Below are positions 28,401 through 36,752 of a stretch of 54,918 nucleotides of DNA, in pieces; position 1 is the stretch's first letter; every line of letters begins with the position of its first letter. The DNA lies in the NCBI GenBank assembly GCA_021781555.1, contig JAJXWQ010000014.1, positions 1 to 54,918 of the forward strand. The letters are read 5' to 3'. A model generated the notes under the pieces. The model saw only the letters and a program-made list of their open reading frames with translations. It did no database searches and was not told where the DNA came from. The stretch is from a bacterium. GTDB lineage: Bacteria; Cyanobacteriota; Sericytochromatia; S15B-MN24; VGJW01. A program made the position numbers and the translations under genes.

Positions 28401-29410
28401 ATCGCGAGGGGGCGACGATCCGGCGGATCGGCGGGGCGACCGGCCCGGTAGACCCGACGGTGCAGGCGGCTCCGGCCCTGATCGCCTTCAAGCTGGTCCC
28501 GGCCGCGGACCTCGACCGACCGGTCCCCGCCAACCGGCTTCCGGCCGCGGACCTCGACCCGCTGGCCGCCCTGCCGGACCCGCTCGAGGGCTCCCTGGCC
28601 GATCTCGTCGCCCGGCTGTCCTGGCGCTATCCGTACGCCGAGGCGGCGAAGCTGCCCGCCAAGATCTCCGTGACCGAGGCCGCCAAGCGCCTGCGGGACC
28701 AGGCCGAGCGCGACAGCGTCCCGCTCGAGGACTGGCTGGCTCGGTGGCCAGACGGCCAAGAACCGCGGCCTGATGGGGCCGAGGGCAACGGCCCGGACGC
28801 GCCAGCCAGGATTCGCAAGCCCCGGTTCATGCAGGATTCGTCCTCGGCCTTGACGCCCGCCGAGCGGGGGACAGCGGCGCACCTCTTCATGCAGCACCTT
28901 GATTTCGCCCGCAGGCCCGATCGCGCCGCCCTCGACCGGCAGCTCGCCACGATGGTCGCAAGCGAGCTGCTCACGCCAGAGATGGCCGGGGCCGTGCCGA
29001 TCGCGGCCATCGAGTCCTTTCTGGGCCAGCCGCTGGCAGAGCGGCTGCAGGCCGCCGCCCCGGACACGCTGTGGCGCGAGCTTCCCTTCAGCATGGCCGT
29101 GCTCCCGGACGAAGTCGGCGCCGGAGGCGAGCCGGACCGCGCCAGCGCCTCGCCTCACGTCGAAGCGGCAGACGAGACCTTGCTGCTCCAGGGAGTCATC
29201 GACGCCATCCTCGTGGAGCTTGATGGCCTGGTCGTCGTCGACTGGAAGACCGATTCACCCCGGGGACGCACCACCGCCCAGATGGCCGAACCCCACCTGG
29301 CCCAGATCGCCCTCTACCGCCGCGCTGCCAGGGCGATGTTCGGCCAGCGGGTCAAGGCCGCCTACCTGGTGTTCCTGCAAACGGGCCAGGTGCACGCGGT
29401 GAACGAGTGA
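25442..29410 (+). CDS. addA: ATP-dependent helicase/nuclease subunit AddA
   Basis: 1322-residue UvrD-type helicase plus nuclease, partner of AddB. Motif I is AAAGSGKTSV (residues 31-40, K37), motif II VDEYQDINQVQ, motif III DPKQSIYRFRHAD, motif V SIHASKGLEFPVVFV and motif VI LLYVALTRAQERLVLV. The C-terminal RecB-type nuclease has LLQGVIDAI and LVVVDWKTDS, the GxxD...DxKT pattern. ATG 25442 follows AGGAG and overlaps addB TGA, so I start here rather than at the earlier in-frame codon 25208. It converges with a methyltransferase gene, 13 bp apart. Confidence 0.96.
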   Translation: MTLPPIPAGEHWTDEQWQAVVHRNSATLVAAAAGSGKTSVLVRRILSHLTQTTDPVDVDDLVVVTFTKAAAAEMRQRLADRLAAEIARRIRDPLAKRDPTGPAERDLERQIALLGRAQISTLHSFCLALLRQNFHQLDLDPGFSELGDHEARLLQLEVLEEVFAARYGEAVDQAEFLGLVDRFADDGEDEGLAELVLDLHETTRSLLDPEDWLATAAGRFDLAPTDRLEDLAIAGTLLSSARQKLRGALRNLDLAKQLALGPGGPAAYAETLASEQLQLAAACQAPDLEPMRRALQAVDFRTLPRVKAGAGDPEVQARVKRLRDAAKKTVSAYRDPRSLDSWLGNAEREAAALEELRATAGAMRALVELVADFEGAYQVAKKDRGAIDFADQERLALSLLRERDASGAWVPSQLACSLRSRVREVLVDEYQDINQVQDAILRMVCRDGPDQEPANLFMVGDPKQSIYRFRHADPALFRNRYRTYSPAGPGPRRIDLARNFRSRAEVVEAANFFFRQILTEDVGQMPYDAAAELVCGATYPELDAPVPVELHVISAGAGPAASIPEDEGTSADADDTEEGDDRQIAAARQREARRVADRIRQLMGLEGAPAALVRDHQSGALRPLRFKDAVILLRAANTDGQVFADELLAAGVPAHAQAKSGYFGALEVQTMLALLEVLDNPRQDILLAGTLRSPLFDGKGLTAADLACIKRNRDGDFYDAVRAAAGLDRDPVAGSSAPADGEVTPELRAALATFLDRLDTWRTRARRGPLGQLVWQIYQETGFIAHAAGLPGGEQRRANLLALHDRAREFDRFERQGLSRFLRFIERLRAAGEDLGMAPALSEAADVVRVMSIHASKGLEFPVVFVCGLGKAFNEQDLRGDLLFDEGLGLGPKVTDSERRLKYPSLAHLAVRERLRQEGIAEEIRLLYVALTRAQERLVLVGSVRQFERKAERWAQAAPCAAWPLPADLLGQARSLLDLLGMALARHREGATIRRIGGATGPVDPTVQAAPALIAFKLVPAADLDRPVPANRLPAADLDPLAALPDPLEGSLADLVARLSWRYPYAEAAKLPAKISVTEAAKRLRDQAERDSVPLEDWLARWPDGQEPRPDGAEGNGPDAPARIRKPRFMQDSSSALTPAERGTAAHLFMQHLDFARRPDRAALDRQLATMVASELLTPEMAGAVPIAAIESFLGQPLAERLQAAAPDTLWRELPFSMAVLPDEVGAGGEPDRASASPHVEAADETLLLQGVIDAILVELDGLVVVDWKTDSPRGRTTAQMAEPHLAQIALYRRAARAMFGQRVKAAYLVFLQTGQVHAVNE

Positions 29411-29423
29411 GGCGCAAGAGCTC

Positions 29424-30941
29424 TCAACCGTCGAACGCGCCGAGGATCGCCTCCTTGAGGGCGTAAGGCTGCTTGGGAAAGCCCTCGAGGATCAGCGTCA
29501 GGTCTGCTTGCGATAGCCCGTAGTGGTGGGCCACGGCGGCGTCCGCCCGGATCGCTGCCGCGGCGCTCTGCTCGGCTTGCGTGGCGAGCGCGGCGATCTG
29601 CCGGCAACGGGTATCTCGGGCCTGGTACGGCACGACGGGGCAAGGCCCCACGATCCGCTTGCCGAGGTGGTTATGGGCGGATCGGCGGCGCACGGCCCAC
29701 TCGAAGACGTGGCTGTTGAGCAGGGCCACGAAGTAGGCGACCTCGGCCTCGTCACCGGACAGGACCAGGAAGTTCAGGGTATCGGCCAGCACCGAGTGCG
29801 GTGGCAACATCGCTGCGCACATCCGCTTGCGCAAGGCGCGATCGGCGATATCCCGCCACGCCACGCGCACGCGCTCCGGGTGGGCGCGCTTGCCGAATCG
29901 CTCCGGATCGACCCAGCGCCGCGGGCCGCCTGGTACGCGATAGGGCCCGATCTCCTTGCCCGTCCGGAGCGCCAGAGCGGTCGGATGGTCGCAGAACAGC
30001 TCCCGATCGGTCGTGAGGTTGACGTCTCCCTTGCGGATGCCGCCGACGCAGTCGGCTAGCTTCGGCAGCCGCCAGAGGCGGGCCATGAGGTCAAGTTCCG
30101 CCTCGGAGGCCAGGGCCGGAATGCTGCGGTCGGGAGCGCCGAGGCGATCCAGAACGGCGCGGTCGAGGAGCACGGGCGTGCCGGAGCCGGCCGCCCGGAC
30201 GCACAGCTGGGCGGTGGGCCGTCCCTTGCGCACGAAGACGACACAGCAAGACAGCTCCCGGTGGGCCGTGGGGAAGAGCGCGGCCCCGGTCTCGAGCTCC
30301 CAGACCTCGGACCATTCGCCCGCATCCAGGAGAAAAGCGCGCAGATCCTCGCTGCTTGCATCGCGCAGCAGGCCACCGGGCACGACGAAGGCGAGGACGC
30401 CGCCCGGGCGCAGGTGCTCGAAGGCGCGCACGATCGCGACGCGGTAGAGGTTGATCTTGGCGCCGGTCGCAAAAACCTGGGCGCCGGATCGCCTCAGCGC
30501 ATCGGCATAGGCCCGGCGGCTATGGCGCCCCTGGTGGGCTGCGGCCTCGAGCACTTCCCAGGGCGGATTGCCGACCACCAGGTCGAATCCGCCAGCTGCG
30601 GCGGCCTCGGGAAACTCTCGGGTCCAGGCGATCCCGCCCTCGTCCTCGGCTAGCAGACTGTCGCCCACCACGACCTGGGCACCGACCGCGCGCTCCTGGC
30701 ACGCGGCCCGGGCCAGGGGGTCCGCATCCACGCCGCAGAGCCGCGCCCCCGGAACGATCGCCGCGGCCGCCACCAGGAAGGCCCCGGCACCCGACGAGGG
30801 ATCCAGGATGTTACGGATCGGCCCGTCCACCAGGCTCGCGGCGCGCCGCACGATCCGCATCGCCAGCCCGTCGGGCGTGTACCATGCGCCCAGGCGCTTG
30901 CGCTCGGCGAGCGACCGCTCCGGGCCGTCTTTGACCGCCAT
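29424..30941 (-). CDS. Orphan N6-adenine DNA methyltransferase (Eco57I/TaqI-like)
   Basis: 505-residue class gamma methyltransferase. The S-adenosylmethionine site is NILDPSSGAGAFLVAAAA and the catalytic motif is VVGNPPWEV. The C-terminal half (LTTDRELFCDHP, LRTGKEIGPYRVPGG) resembles the TaqI/Eco57I target-recognition region. No nuclease domain or separate endonuclease gene is next to it, so it may be regulatory or a defence remnant. Start ATG 30941 is my choice; a more upstream frame exists but overlaps the divergent desulfurase promoter. No clear ribosome site. Target sequence cannot be told from the sequence. Confidence 0.82.
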   Translation of the reverse strand: MAVKDGPERSLAERKRLGAWYTPDGLAMRIVRRAASLVDGPIRNILDPSSGAGAFLVAAAAIVPGARLCGVDADPLARAACQERAVGAQVVVGDSLLAEDEGGIAWTREFPEAAAAGGFDLVVGNPPWEVLEAAAHQGRHSRRAYADALRRSGAQVFATGAKINLYRVAIVRAFEHLRPGGVLAFVVPGGLLRDASSEDLRAFLLDAGEWSEVWELETGAALFPTAHRELSCCVVFVRKGRPTAQLCVRAAGSGTPVLLDRAVLDRLGAPDRSIPALASEAELDLMARLWRLPKLADCVGGIRKGDVNLTTDRELFCDHPTALALRTGKEIGPYRVPGGPRRWVDPERFGKRAHPERVRVAWRDIADRALRKRMCAAMLPPHSVLADTLNFLVLSGDEAEVAYFVALLNSHVFEWAVRRRSAHNHLGKRIVGPCPVVPYQARDTRCRQIAALATQAEQSAAAAIRADAAVAHHYGLSQADLTLILEGFPKQPYALKEAILGAFDG

Positions 30942-31116
30942 CCGACAAGGATGCACTGCCGTGCGGGCGATCTCAAGCAGCGGTGGTTTCCTGCGCTTGC
31001 AGGGGGGACGCGGGCGGGCCATGATGGCACTCCGGAGGGCGTGGAGAACCGCCAGGCTCCCCGGGAGCCGTTTGCGATAGACGGGGGCCGGCCCCCCGAG
31101 CACCTCTGGAGGTGGC

Positions 31117-32538
31117 ATGTCCCTGTCGTCCGAGATCGTCGAGCTCCCCGGCGCCTGGCGCGACGAAGTCGTCGGCTTGCACCAGCCGGCCCCCCTCTTC
31201 GACGGCCGGATCGCGCCCTACATCAACCTCGACAACGCGGCCACGACCCCCGCGCTGCAGAGCGTGGTGCGCGCCGTCGAGGAGTTCTTGCCCTGGTATG
31301 CCAGCGTCCACCGCGGATCGGGCTTCAAGAGCCGCATGGCGACCGCCATCTACGATGAGGCGCGCCAGATCGTCGGGGAGTTCTTCGGAGCCGGCCCCGA
31401 GCGGGTGGTGGTCTTCGGCAAGAACGCTACGGAGGCCCTCAACAAGCTCGCCGCCCGGTTCCCGCTCCCGGCCGGCTCGGTCGTGCTGACCACGATGATG
31501 GAGCACCACTCCAACATGCTCCCCTGGCGCTCCCGCGCCGAGGTCGGCTATATCGATCTCGAACCCGACGGCACCCTGTCGCTAGCCGACCTCGAGGCCA
31601 AGCTGGCCCGGCATGCCGGACGGGTCAAGGTGGTCACGGTCACCGGAGCCTCCAACGTCACGGGCTTCGCGCCGCCAATCCACAAGATCGCCGCGATGGC
31701 GCATGCCGCCGGGGCGGCGATCGTCGTCGACGCCGCGCAGCTCGCCCCCCATCGAGCGATCTCGATGCGCCCGCTGTCCGATCCCGAGCACATCGACTTC
31801 CTGGTCGCCTCGGCGCACAAGATGTACGCGCCCTACGGCACGGGCGTCCTCGTCGGACCGCGGGAACCCTTCCTGGAAGGCGAGCCCGACCTGGTGGGCG
31901 GCGGCACGGTCAAGCTCGTCACCCTCGAGGAGGCGGTCTGGCTGGATCCCCCCGAGAAGGAGGAGGCCGGATCCCCCAACGCCATCGGAGTCGTGGCGTT
32001 CGCCGCGGCCATCAAGGCCCTCTCGGCGTGGGGACTGGACACGCTGGCCGAGCACGAACGCGAGCTCACGACCTACGCGCTCAGGCGCCTGCGCGAGGTT
32101 CCCGGCCTGCGCTTTTTTGGCAGCGGCGATCCAGATCGGACGAGCGACCGGCTGGGCGTCATCAGCTTCAACCTCGCGGGCTACCACCACGGTCACGTCG
32201 CGGCGGTGCTCGGCCACGAGGCCGGCATCGGCGTCCGCAACGGCTGCTTCTGCGCCCATCCGTACCTCCTGCGGCTGCTCGAGGTCCGGGCCGAGGATGC
32301 CGAGCGCCTGCGCAGCGAGATCGTCCACGGTGTGCGCGCTCGCATCCCGGGTAGCGTCCGGATCAGCTTCGGCTTCTACAACATCAAGGCGGACGTGGAC
32401 GCCGCGGTGGACGCGCTCCAGACCATCGCCAGCGGCCAGGCCCGGGGGACCTACCGCCAGATCGAGGAGACCGGCGAGTTCGTGCTGGAGGGCAAGGCGC
32501 TCGACGATCTGCCGCGCTTCGGATTCGGGCAAGGCTGA
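31117..32538 (+). CDS. Cysteine desulfurase-like aminotransferase class V
   Basis: 473-residue PLP enzyme of the NifS/SufS/CsdA fold. PLP lysine is in LVASAHKMYAPYGTG, and the active-site cysteine loop is RNGCFCAHPYLLRLL with two candidate cysteines. YINLDNAATTPAL is the family N-terminal signature. It would liberate sulfur (or, in some members, selenium from selenocysteine) from cysteine; which one is not decided by sequence. GGAGGT precedes ATG 31117. The long C-terminus (IEETGEFVLEGKALDDLP) is unusual and I do not know its role. Two identical copies of the element follow the gene. Confidence 0.85.
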   Translation: MSLSSEIVELPGAWRDEVVGLHQPAPLFDGRIAPYINLDNAATTPALQSVVRAVEEFLPWYASVHRGSGFKSRMATAIYDEARQIVGEFFGAGPERVVVFGKNATEALNKLAARFPLPAGSVVLTTMMEHHSNMLPWRSRAEVGYIDLEPDGTLSLADLEAKLARHAGRVKVVTVTGASNVTGFAPPIHKIAAMAHAAGAAIVVDAAQLAPHRAISMRPLSDPEHIDFLVASAHKMYAPYGTGVLVGPREPFLEGEPDLVGGGTVKLVTLEEAVWLDPPEKEEAGSPNAIGVVAFAAAIKALSAWGLDTLAEHERELTTYALRRLREVPGLRFFGSGDPDRTSDRLGVISFNLAGYHHGHVAAVLGHEAGIGVRNGCFCAHPYLLRLLEVRAEDAERLRSEIVHGVRARIPGSVRISFGFYNIKADVDAAVDALQTIASGQARGTYRQIEETGEFVLEGKALDDLPRFGFGQG

Positions 32539-32601
32539 CGACGCGGGCCTCGAACAGGGGCCAGACGCATCACCACCGGTTGCCGTAGGCGAGACCGCTC
32601 G

Positions 32602-32705
32602 GGCCTTTTGCAGCTTGAACGGGGCCCTCTGCGCGGTCGCTTCGCTGCGCAACCGGGCCCCGTTTGACTCATCGGGCTCGATCCGTTCAAACCGGGAGCG
32701 CTCTA
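32602..32705 (+). repeat. Dispersed palindromic element, complete copy 1 of tandem pair
   Basis: Full-length 104-bp unit starting GGCCTTTTGCAGCTTGAAC and ending GGGAGCGCTCTA, identical to the next unit. Its arms AACGGGGCCC and GGGCCCCGTT are perfect complements around the central TGCGC...GCGCA hairpin. It lies 63 bp after the desulfurase stop. Confidence 0.95.
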
Positions 32706-32810
32706 GGCCTTTTGCAGCTTGAACGGGGCCCTCTGCGCGGTCGCTTCGCTGCGCAACCGGGCCCCGTTTGACTCATCGGGCTCGATCCGTTCAAACCGGG
32801 AGCGCTCTAA
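32706..32810 (+). repeat. Dispersed palindromic element, complete copy 2 of tandem pair
   Basis: Identical in sequence to the preceding 104 bp. The final CTCTAA reads TTAGAGCGCTCCCGG on the minus strand and its TAG is the stop codon of the XRE gene at 32807. The perfect identity implies a recent tandem duplication. Confidence 0.95.
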
Positions 32811-33241
32811 CGATCTGCTTCCTCGTCCGCCTCGGGAGCTTCCCGCCGGGCGGAAGCCGGAGGGGGTTGCGAAACATAGCGCCAAAAGCTTCTCGCCACC
32901 TCGAGAAGGTGCCTGCGGTGCTCGTCGGGGAGCCGCTCGTAGAGGGCAGCGATCTCGGCGATATCGGCCTCGATGTCCGTCGGGAAGTAGGTTACCGGGG
33001 CCTCGGCCAGGTGCCCGGCCAGACCGAGGAGCGCCGGCGCCGGATAGCGGTAGAGCGAGGCGGCGCGATCGAGAAAAGCCCGTCCCGGGATGGCGGGCCG
33101 GCTGGTACTGTGCGTCCGGCCCTCTTCAAAATCGCTCAGCCTGGAAGCTGAGATGGACAGGCGACGGGCCGCCTCGCGCAGGCTGAGCTGATGCGCCAGC
33201 CTGAGCTCCCGCAGCTTCTTGCCGATCGGAGAACGCTTCAT
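32807..33241 (-). CDS. XRE-family helix-turn-helix regulator
   Basis: 144-residue protein with an N-terminal helix-turn-helix: [19 protein letters not shown] and [13 protein letters not shown] match the Cro/CI core. The remainder includes helix [18 protein letters not shown] and an acidic/arginine-rich tail ([11 protein letters not shown]). ATG 33241 starts the conserved [14 protein letters not shown] opening. It is divergent from prfA across a 315-bp intergenic region, so it may regulate itself or prfA. TAG stop is inside the dispersed element. Confidence 0.82.
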   Translation of the reverse strand: MKRSPIGKKLRELRLAHQLSLREAARRLSISASRLSDFEEGRTHSTSRPAIPGRAFLDRAASLYRYPAPALLGLAGHLAEAPVTYFPTDIEADIAEIAALYERLPDEHRRHLLEVARSFWRYVSQPPPASARREAPEADEEADR

Positions 33242-33556
33242 TGCCGGCCACGAGCGTACCGTTGTGCTACATCGAACGCTGAACGTACGGACCTGGAGCC
33301 CGCCCGCCGGCTGCAGATCCGGAGATCGATACGGCAGCAAGCGGCTCTCGAACCGATCCACATGCCGCATCGTGTTGTATCGTCGTACGCACCCTACGGT
33401 CCGTCGCCTCGTGGGAGCCGACCTTTCGCCGTCTCGTCGCCTTCGGTATCATGGCCAGGTAGGCGACTTTTCGAGCGCTTGGCCTACGCGGCCTCCCCGG
33501 GTCCAGAACCGGAACCGGTAGCGGGATCGGCCGCCCATGCGCTCGGCACGGATACC
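33242..33556. promoter_or_regulatory. Divergent intergenic region between XRE gene and prfA
   Basis: Contains inverted CGTAC/GTACG-like sequences (around 33254-33288 and 33383) that might be XRE operators, and a TATCAT at 33446 that could be a -10 box for prfA; no convincing -35 is seen. The assignment is weak. Confidence 0.35.
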
Positions 33557-34651
33557 ATGCTGGATCAGATTCACGAACAGAAGCTCGCCGAGATCGAGAA
33601 GACCTACCACGAGCTGGGGGACCTCCTGTCCAGCCCGGAGGTCCTCGCCGACCAGGAGAAGCTGCGCAAGTACGCCAAGAGCCGCGCCGACCTCGAGGAA
33701 TCCGTCACCCGGTACGAGCAATGGCGGCAGCTGCGCCAGGAATTCGAAGGCGCGCAGACGCTGAAGCGGACCGAGTCGGATCCCGAGATGCGACAGATGA
33801 TCGAGGCCGAGATCGCCGAGCTTTCCACGCGGCTGGCCGCCCTCGAGTCCGAGCTGCAGGTCCTCTTGCTCCCCAAAGATCCCATGGACGACAAGAACAT
33901 CGTCGTGGAGATCCGGGCGGGGACAGGCGGCGACGAGGCGGCGCTTTTTGCGGGCGACCTCTTGCGGATGTACCGGATGTACGCCGAGCGCCGCGGCTGG
34001 AAGGTCGAGCCGATGAACATCCAGGAGATGGATCTCGGCGGCGTCAAGGAGGCGGTGCTGTCGATCAAGGGAGATCGGGTGTTCTCGCGGATGAAGTACG
34101 AATCCGGCGTGCACCGGGTCCAGCGGGTCCCGGCGACCGAGGCCTCGGGACGCATCCACACGTCGGCGGCCACCGTGGCGATCCTGCCCGAGGCCGAGGA
34201 GGTGGACCTCGAGATCAATCCCAAGGACCTCGAGATCGACACCTTCCGGTCGGGCGGGGCCGGCGGGCAGAACGTCAACAAGGTGGAGACGGCGGTCCGC
34301 ATCACGCACCTGCCCTCTGGCCTGGTGGTGGCCTGCCAGGAAGAGCGCAGCCAGTTCCAGAACCGCGAGAAGGCGATGCAGCTGCTGCGCACGCGATTGC
34401 TCGATGCCAAGGTCCATAAGGCCGAGAGCGAGTACGCTGCGGCGCGCAAGAGCCAGGTCGGCTCGGGCGATCGCTCGGAGCGCATCCGCACCTACAATTT
34501 CACCGAGAATCGCGTGAGCGATCACCGGATCGGCCTCACGATCTACCAGCTCGACAAGATCCTCAATGGCGATCTCGATCTCGTGATCCAGCCACTGATC
34601 AGTGCGGATCAGAGCGAGAAGCTGGCAGCATTGACGGCGCCTGCCATGTAA
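33557..34651 (+). CDS. prfA: Peptide chain release factor 1
   Basis: 364-residue class I release factor. The catalytic GGQ is in [18 protein letters not shown]. The anticodon-like tripeptide is PAT in [10 protein letters not shown], the form of RF1 (PxT), so it should read UAA and UAG, not UGA. ATG 33557 opens [20 protein letters not shown], matching family length; the frame reaching back to 33191 lies in divergent promoter DNA. It heads a prfA-prmC-tsaC cluster. Confidence 0.96.
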   Translation: MLDQIHEQKLAEIEKTYHELGDLLSSPEVLADQEKLRKYAKSRADLEESVTRYEQWRQLRQEFEGAQTLKRTESDPEMRQMIEAEIAELSTRLAALESELQVLLLPKDPMDDKNIVVEIRAGTGGDEAALFAGDLLRMYRMYAERRGWKVEPMNIQEMDLGGVKEAVLSIKGDRVFSRMKYESGVHRVQRVPATEASGRIHTSAATVAILPEAEEVDLEINPKDLEIDTFRSGGAGGQNVNKVETAVRITHLPSGLVVACQEERSQFQNREKAMQLLRTRLLDAKVHKAESEYAAARKSQVGSGDRSERIRTYNFTENRVSDHRIGLTIYQLDKILNGDLDLVIQPLISADQSEKLAALTAPAM

Positions 34652-34750
34652 GAGGCGCTTTTCTTTGAAATCTGGCTTACCTGGCAGCTTTACGGGATCT
34701 TACCGCCCACCGATCGCCAGATCTCGATGGGCGAATACGAAAACAGGAAA

Positions 34751-35635
34751 ATGAGCGAAGTTCAGACGGTGACGATCGAGGCGGCATTGCGCCAGGGAAG
34801 CAGGCGCCTGCGCTCGGTAGGATTGGGCTCGGCGGATCTCGAAGCTAGCCTCCTGGTCGGCATGGTGACCGGCCTCGACCGGCTGGCGATCCTGACCCGG
34901 ACAGCAACGGAGCTGACGCCCGAGCAGTGGGCTTCCCTCGATGCCTTCCTCTCGCGCCGCGAAAAGCACGAGCCGTTCCAGTACCTTTCGGGCCAGCAGC
35001 AGTTCATGTCGCTCGAGTTCGAGGTGGGGCCGGGAGTCCTGGTCCCCCGGCCCGAGACCGAGCACCTGGTCGAGGCCGTGCTCGATCGCATCGCCGAAGC
35101 CCCCCGGCCGACGGGCGGCGAGTGGCTGGTCGCCGATGTCGGCACCGGGTCGGGGGCGATCGCCGTGACGCTGGCTTCCTACATCAACGACGTGAGGGTG
35201 GTGGCGACCGACCTTTCGCCGGATGCCCTGGATTTTGCCCGCCGCAACGCCCAGCGGCATGGCGTCTTTGATCGTCTGGAATTCCGCCTGGGCGACGGTC
35301 TGGAGCCACTGGCGGATCGGGCTGGCGAGTTCGACATCCTCGTTTCGAACCCCCCGTACATCCCCACGCAGGAGATCGCTGGCCTGGACCCCGAGGTCCG
35401 GGATTTCGAGCCACGGCTGGCTCTGGATGGAGGCGACGACGGGCTGGCAATCCTCTCGCTCCTGGCGCGGCAAGGCCTGTCCATGGTCAAGCCGGGAGGC
35501 TGGCTGGCCGTCGAGGTCATGGCCGGTCAGGCCCAGAGCGTCGAACGCCTCCTGTCTGGCTGGCAGGAGATCGAGATCCTCAAGGACCTGCTCGGGCATC
35601 AGCGGGTCCTGGTAGCACGCCGGCCCCAGGGCTGA
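34751..35635 (+). CDS. prmC: Release factor glutamine N5-methyltransferase PrmC
   Basis: 294-residue SAM methyltransferase that modifies the glutamine of the GGQ in release factors. The methyltransferase motif I is VADVGTGSGAIAVTLA and the substrate motif is VSNPPYIPTQE. It follows prfA, its substrate gene, as is common. ATG 34751 with AGGA four bases upstream is preferred; ATG 34727 has no ribosome site. Confidence 0.92.
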   Translation: MSEVQTVTIEAALRQGSRRLRSVGLGSADLEASLLVGMVTGLDRLAILTRTATELTPEQWASLDAFLSRREKHEPFQYLSGQQQFMSLEFEVGPGVLVPRPETEHLVEAVLDRIAEAPRPTGGEWLVADVGTGSGAIAVTLASYINDVRVVATDLSPDALDFARRNAQRHGVFDRLEFRLGDGLEPLADRAGEFDILVSNPPYIPTQEIAGLDPEVRDFEPRLALDGGDDGLAILSLLARQGLSMVKPGGWLAVEVMAGQAQSVERLLSGWQEIEILKDLLGHQRVLVARRPQG

Positions 35636-35660
35636 TCTGCGCCGCCGAGATCCCCCCAGG

Positions 35661-36272
35661 ATGACCCAGCGTGTCACTGCTGATCCGAGCGGACGGGAGC
35701 AGGCGGCTCGGGCGCTGGCCACAGGAGCCATCGTCTCGTTCCCGACCGACACCGCCTACGCGCTGGCAGCAGGCCCCGAGCATCCCGCCGCGCTGGCGGG
35801 GATCTACCGGATGAAGGGCCGACCGGCCCACCTGCCCTTGATCGTGCTGGCCGCCAGCCGGGCCGAGCTCGCCGACTGGGCGGTCCTGTCCCCGGAGGCA
35901 GAAAGGCTGGCACGAGCCTTCTGGCCAGGGCCTCTCACCCTGGTCCTCCCGGCCGGCCCCCGCGCTCGCGCCCCGATCGCGACGCCGGAGGGTACCGTCG
36001 GGGTGCGCATACCCGCACACCCGATCGCGGCGGCCCTGCTGGCCCGGACGGGTCCGCTCGCCACGACCAGCGCCAACCGCTCCGGGGCCCCTTCGCCCCG
36101 CTCGGCCGAGGATGTAGAGCGGCAACTCGGTACCGATCCCGACCTCGCAATCCTGCTGGACAGCGGCCCCACGTCCCACGACGCCGATTCGACGGTGCTG
36201 AGCCTGGTAGGCCGGCCCCGGATTCTTCGAGCCGGAGCGTTGACGGCGCAGCAGCTCGGGATCATCACCTGA
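35661..36272 (+). CDS. tsaC: Threonylcarbamoyl-AMP synthase (YrdC/Sua5/TsaC)
   Basis: 203-residue enzyme making threonylcarbamoyl-AMP for the t6A modification of tRNA position 37. The YrdC fold is seen in IVSFPTDTAYALAAG, IYRMKGRPAHLPLIVL, FWPGPLTLVLPAG, and LATTSANRSGAPSP; the C-terminal STVLSLVGRPRILRAGAL closes the domain. Only the YrdC domain is present; no Sua5 extension. It lies 25 bp after prmC, likely one transcript. Confidence 0.93.
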   Translation: MTQRVTADPSGREQAARALATGAIVSFPTDTAYALAAGPEHPAALAGIYRMKGRPAHLPLIVLAASRAELADWAVLSPEAERLARAFWPGPLTLVLPAGPRARAPIATPEGTVGVRIPAHPIAAALLARTGPLATTSANRSGAPSPRSAEDVERQLGTDPDLAILLDSGPTSHDADSTVLSLVGRPRILRAGALTAQQLGIIT

Positions 36273-36400
36273 AGCTGGCCTTCGTCCTCCGGATCCCGAC
36301 GTCCAGGCGTCGACTCCGTCCGCGGTGCCACCCTGAGATAGGGTGTGCGCAACGCCTGGGGACTCTGGTGGGTCCCCGCCCGATACGGGAAGAGGGAAAG

Positions 36401-36676
36401 ATGGACAAGTGTTGCGTTTGCGGAGCCATCCTGACGGGCCCCGCGCGACAGGCCGTCGGAGCATGCCCGTCCTGCGGTTCAGACCTCTCGCTGTGCGAGC
36501 ACGAGCACCACACTCGGACCATCGAGCCCGAGTTTCTTTCCGCCGAACCAGAGGCCAGGCACGGCGATCGCGCCCCCGGGGTCGTCGCGGAAGACGTCGG
36601 GATGACCGTTCGACGGGAGGAACCAGAGGGGCCGGGCTTGAGCGAGCAAGACATCGGACGACCGGGGCCCTCGTGA
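36401..36676 (+). CDS. Small zinc-ribbon protein
   Basis: 91-residue protein with an N-terminal zinc ribbon: CCVCGAIL (CxxC) at residues 4-8 and CPSCGSDLSLC near 22-32, so four or five cysteines can bind zinc. The remainder is polar and proline/glutamate-rich (FLSAEPEARHGDRAPG) with no known domain. GAGGG lies four bases before ATG 36401. I do not recognise its function. A fragment of the dispersed element follows the gene. Confidence 0.65.
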   Translation: MDKCCVCGAILTGPARQAVGACPSCGSDLSLCEHEHHTRTIEPEFLSAEPEARHGDRAPGVVAEDVGMTVRREEPEGPGLSEQDIGRPGPS

Positions 36677-36703
36677 CCTTCGATCCTCCCCCGCTGCGGG
36701 CAA

Positions 36704-36724
36704 GGGGGCCCCGTTCAAGCTGAG
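36704..36724 (-). repeat. Dispersed palindromic element, terminal fragment
   Basis: Only GGGGCCCCGTTCAAGCTGAG remains, like the inner arm and TTGAAC end of full copies. It lies between two 3' gene ends (36676 and 36753). Confidence 0.55.
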
Positions 36725-36752
36725 CCGCCGCCCGCAGGCCGACTGCCCCGTG

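Noticed and set aside
25424-29158. 1244-residue frame on the minus strand opposite addA
   Set aside because: Antisense shadow; AddA motifs on the plus strand are unambiguous.
32602-32810. CRISPR or transposon end pair
   Set aside because: Two identical units of one interspersed element, without spacers, target-site duplication or transposase.
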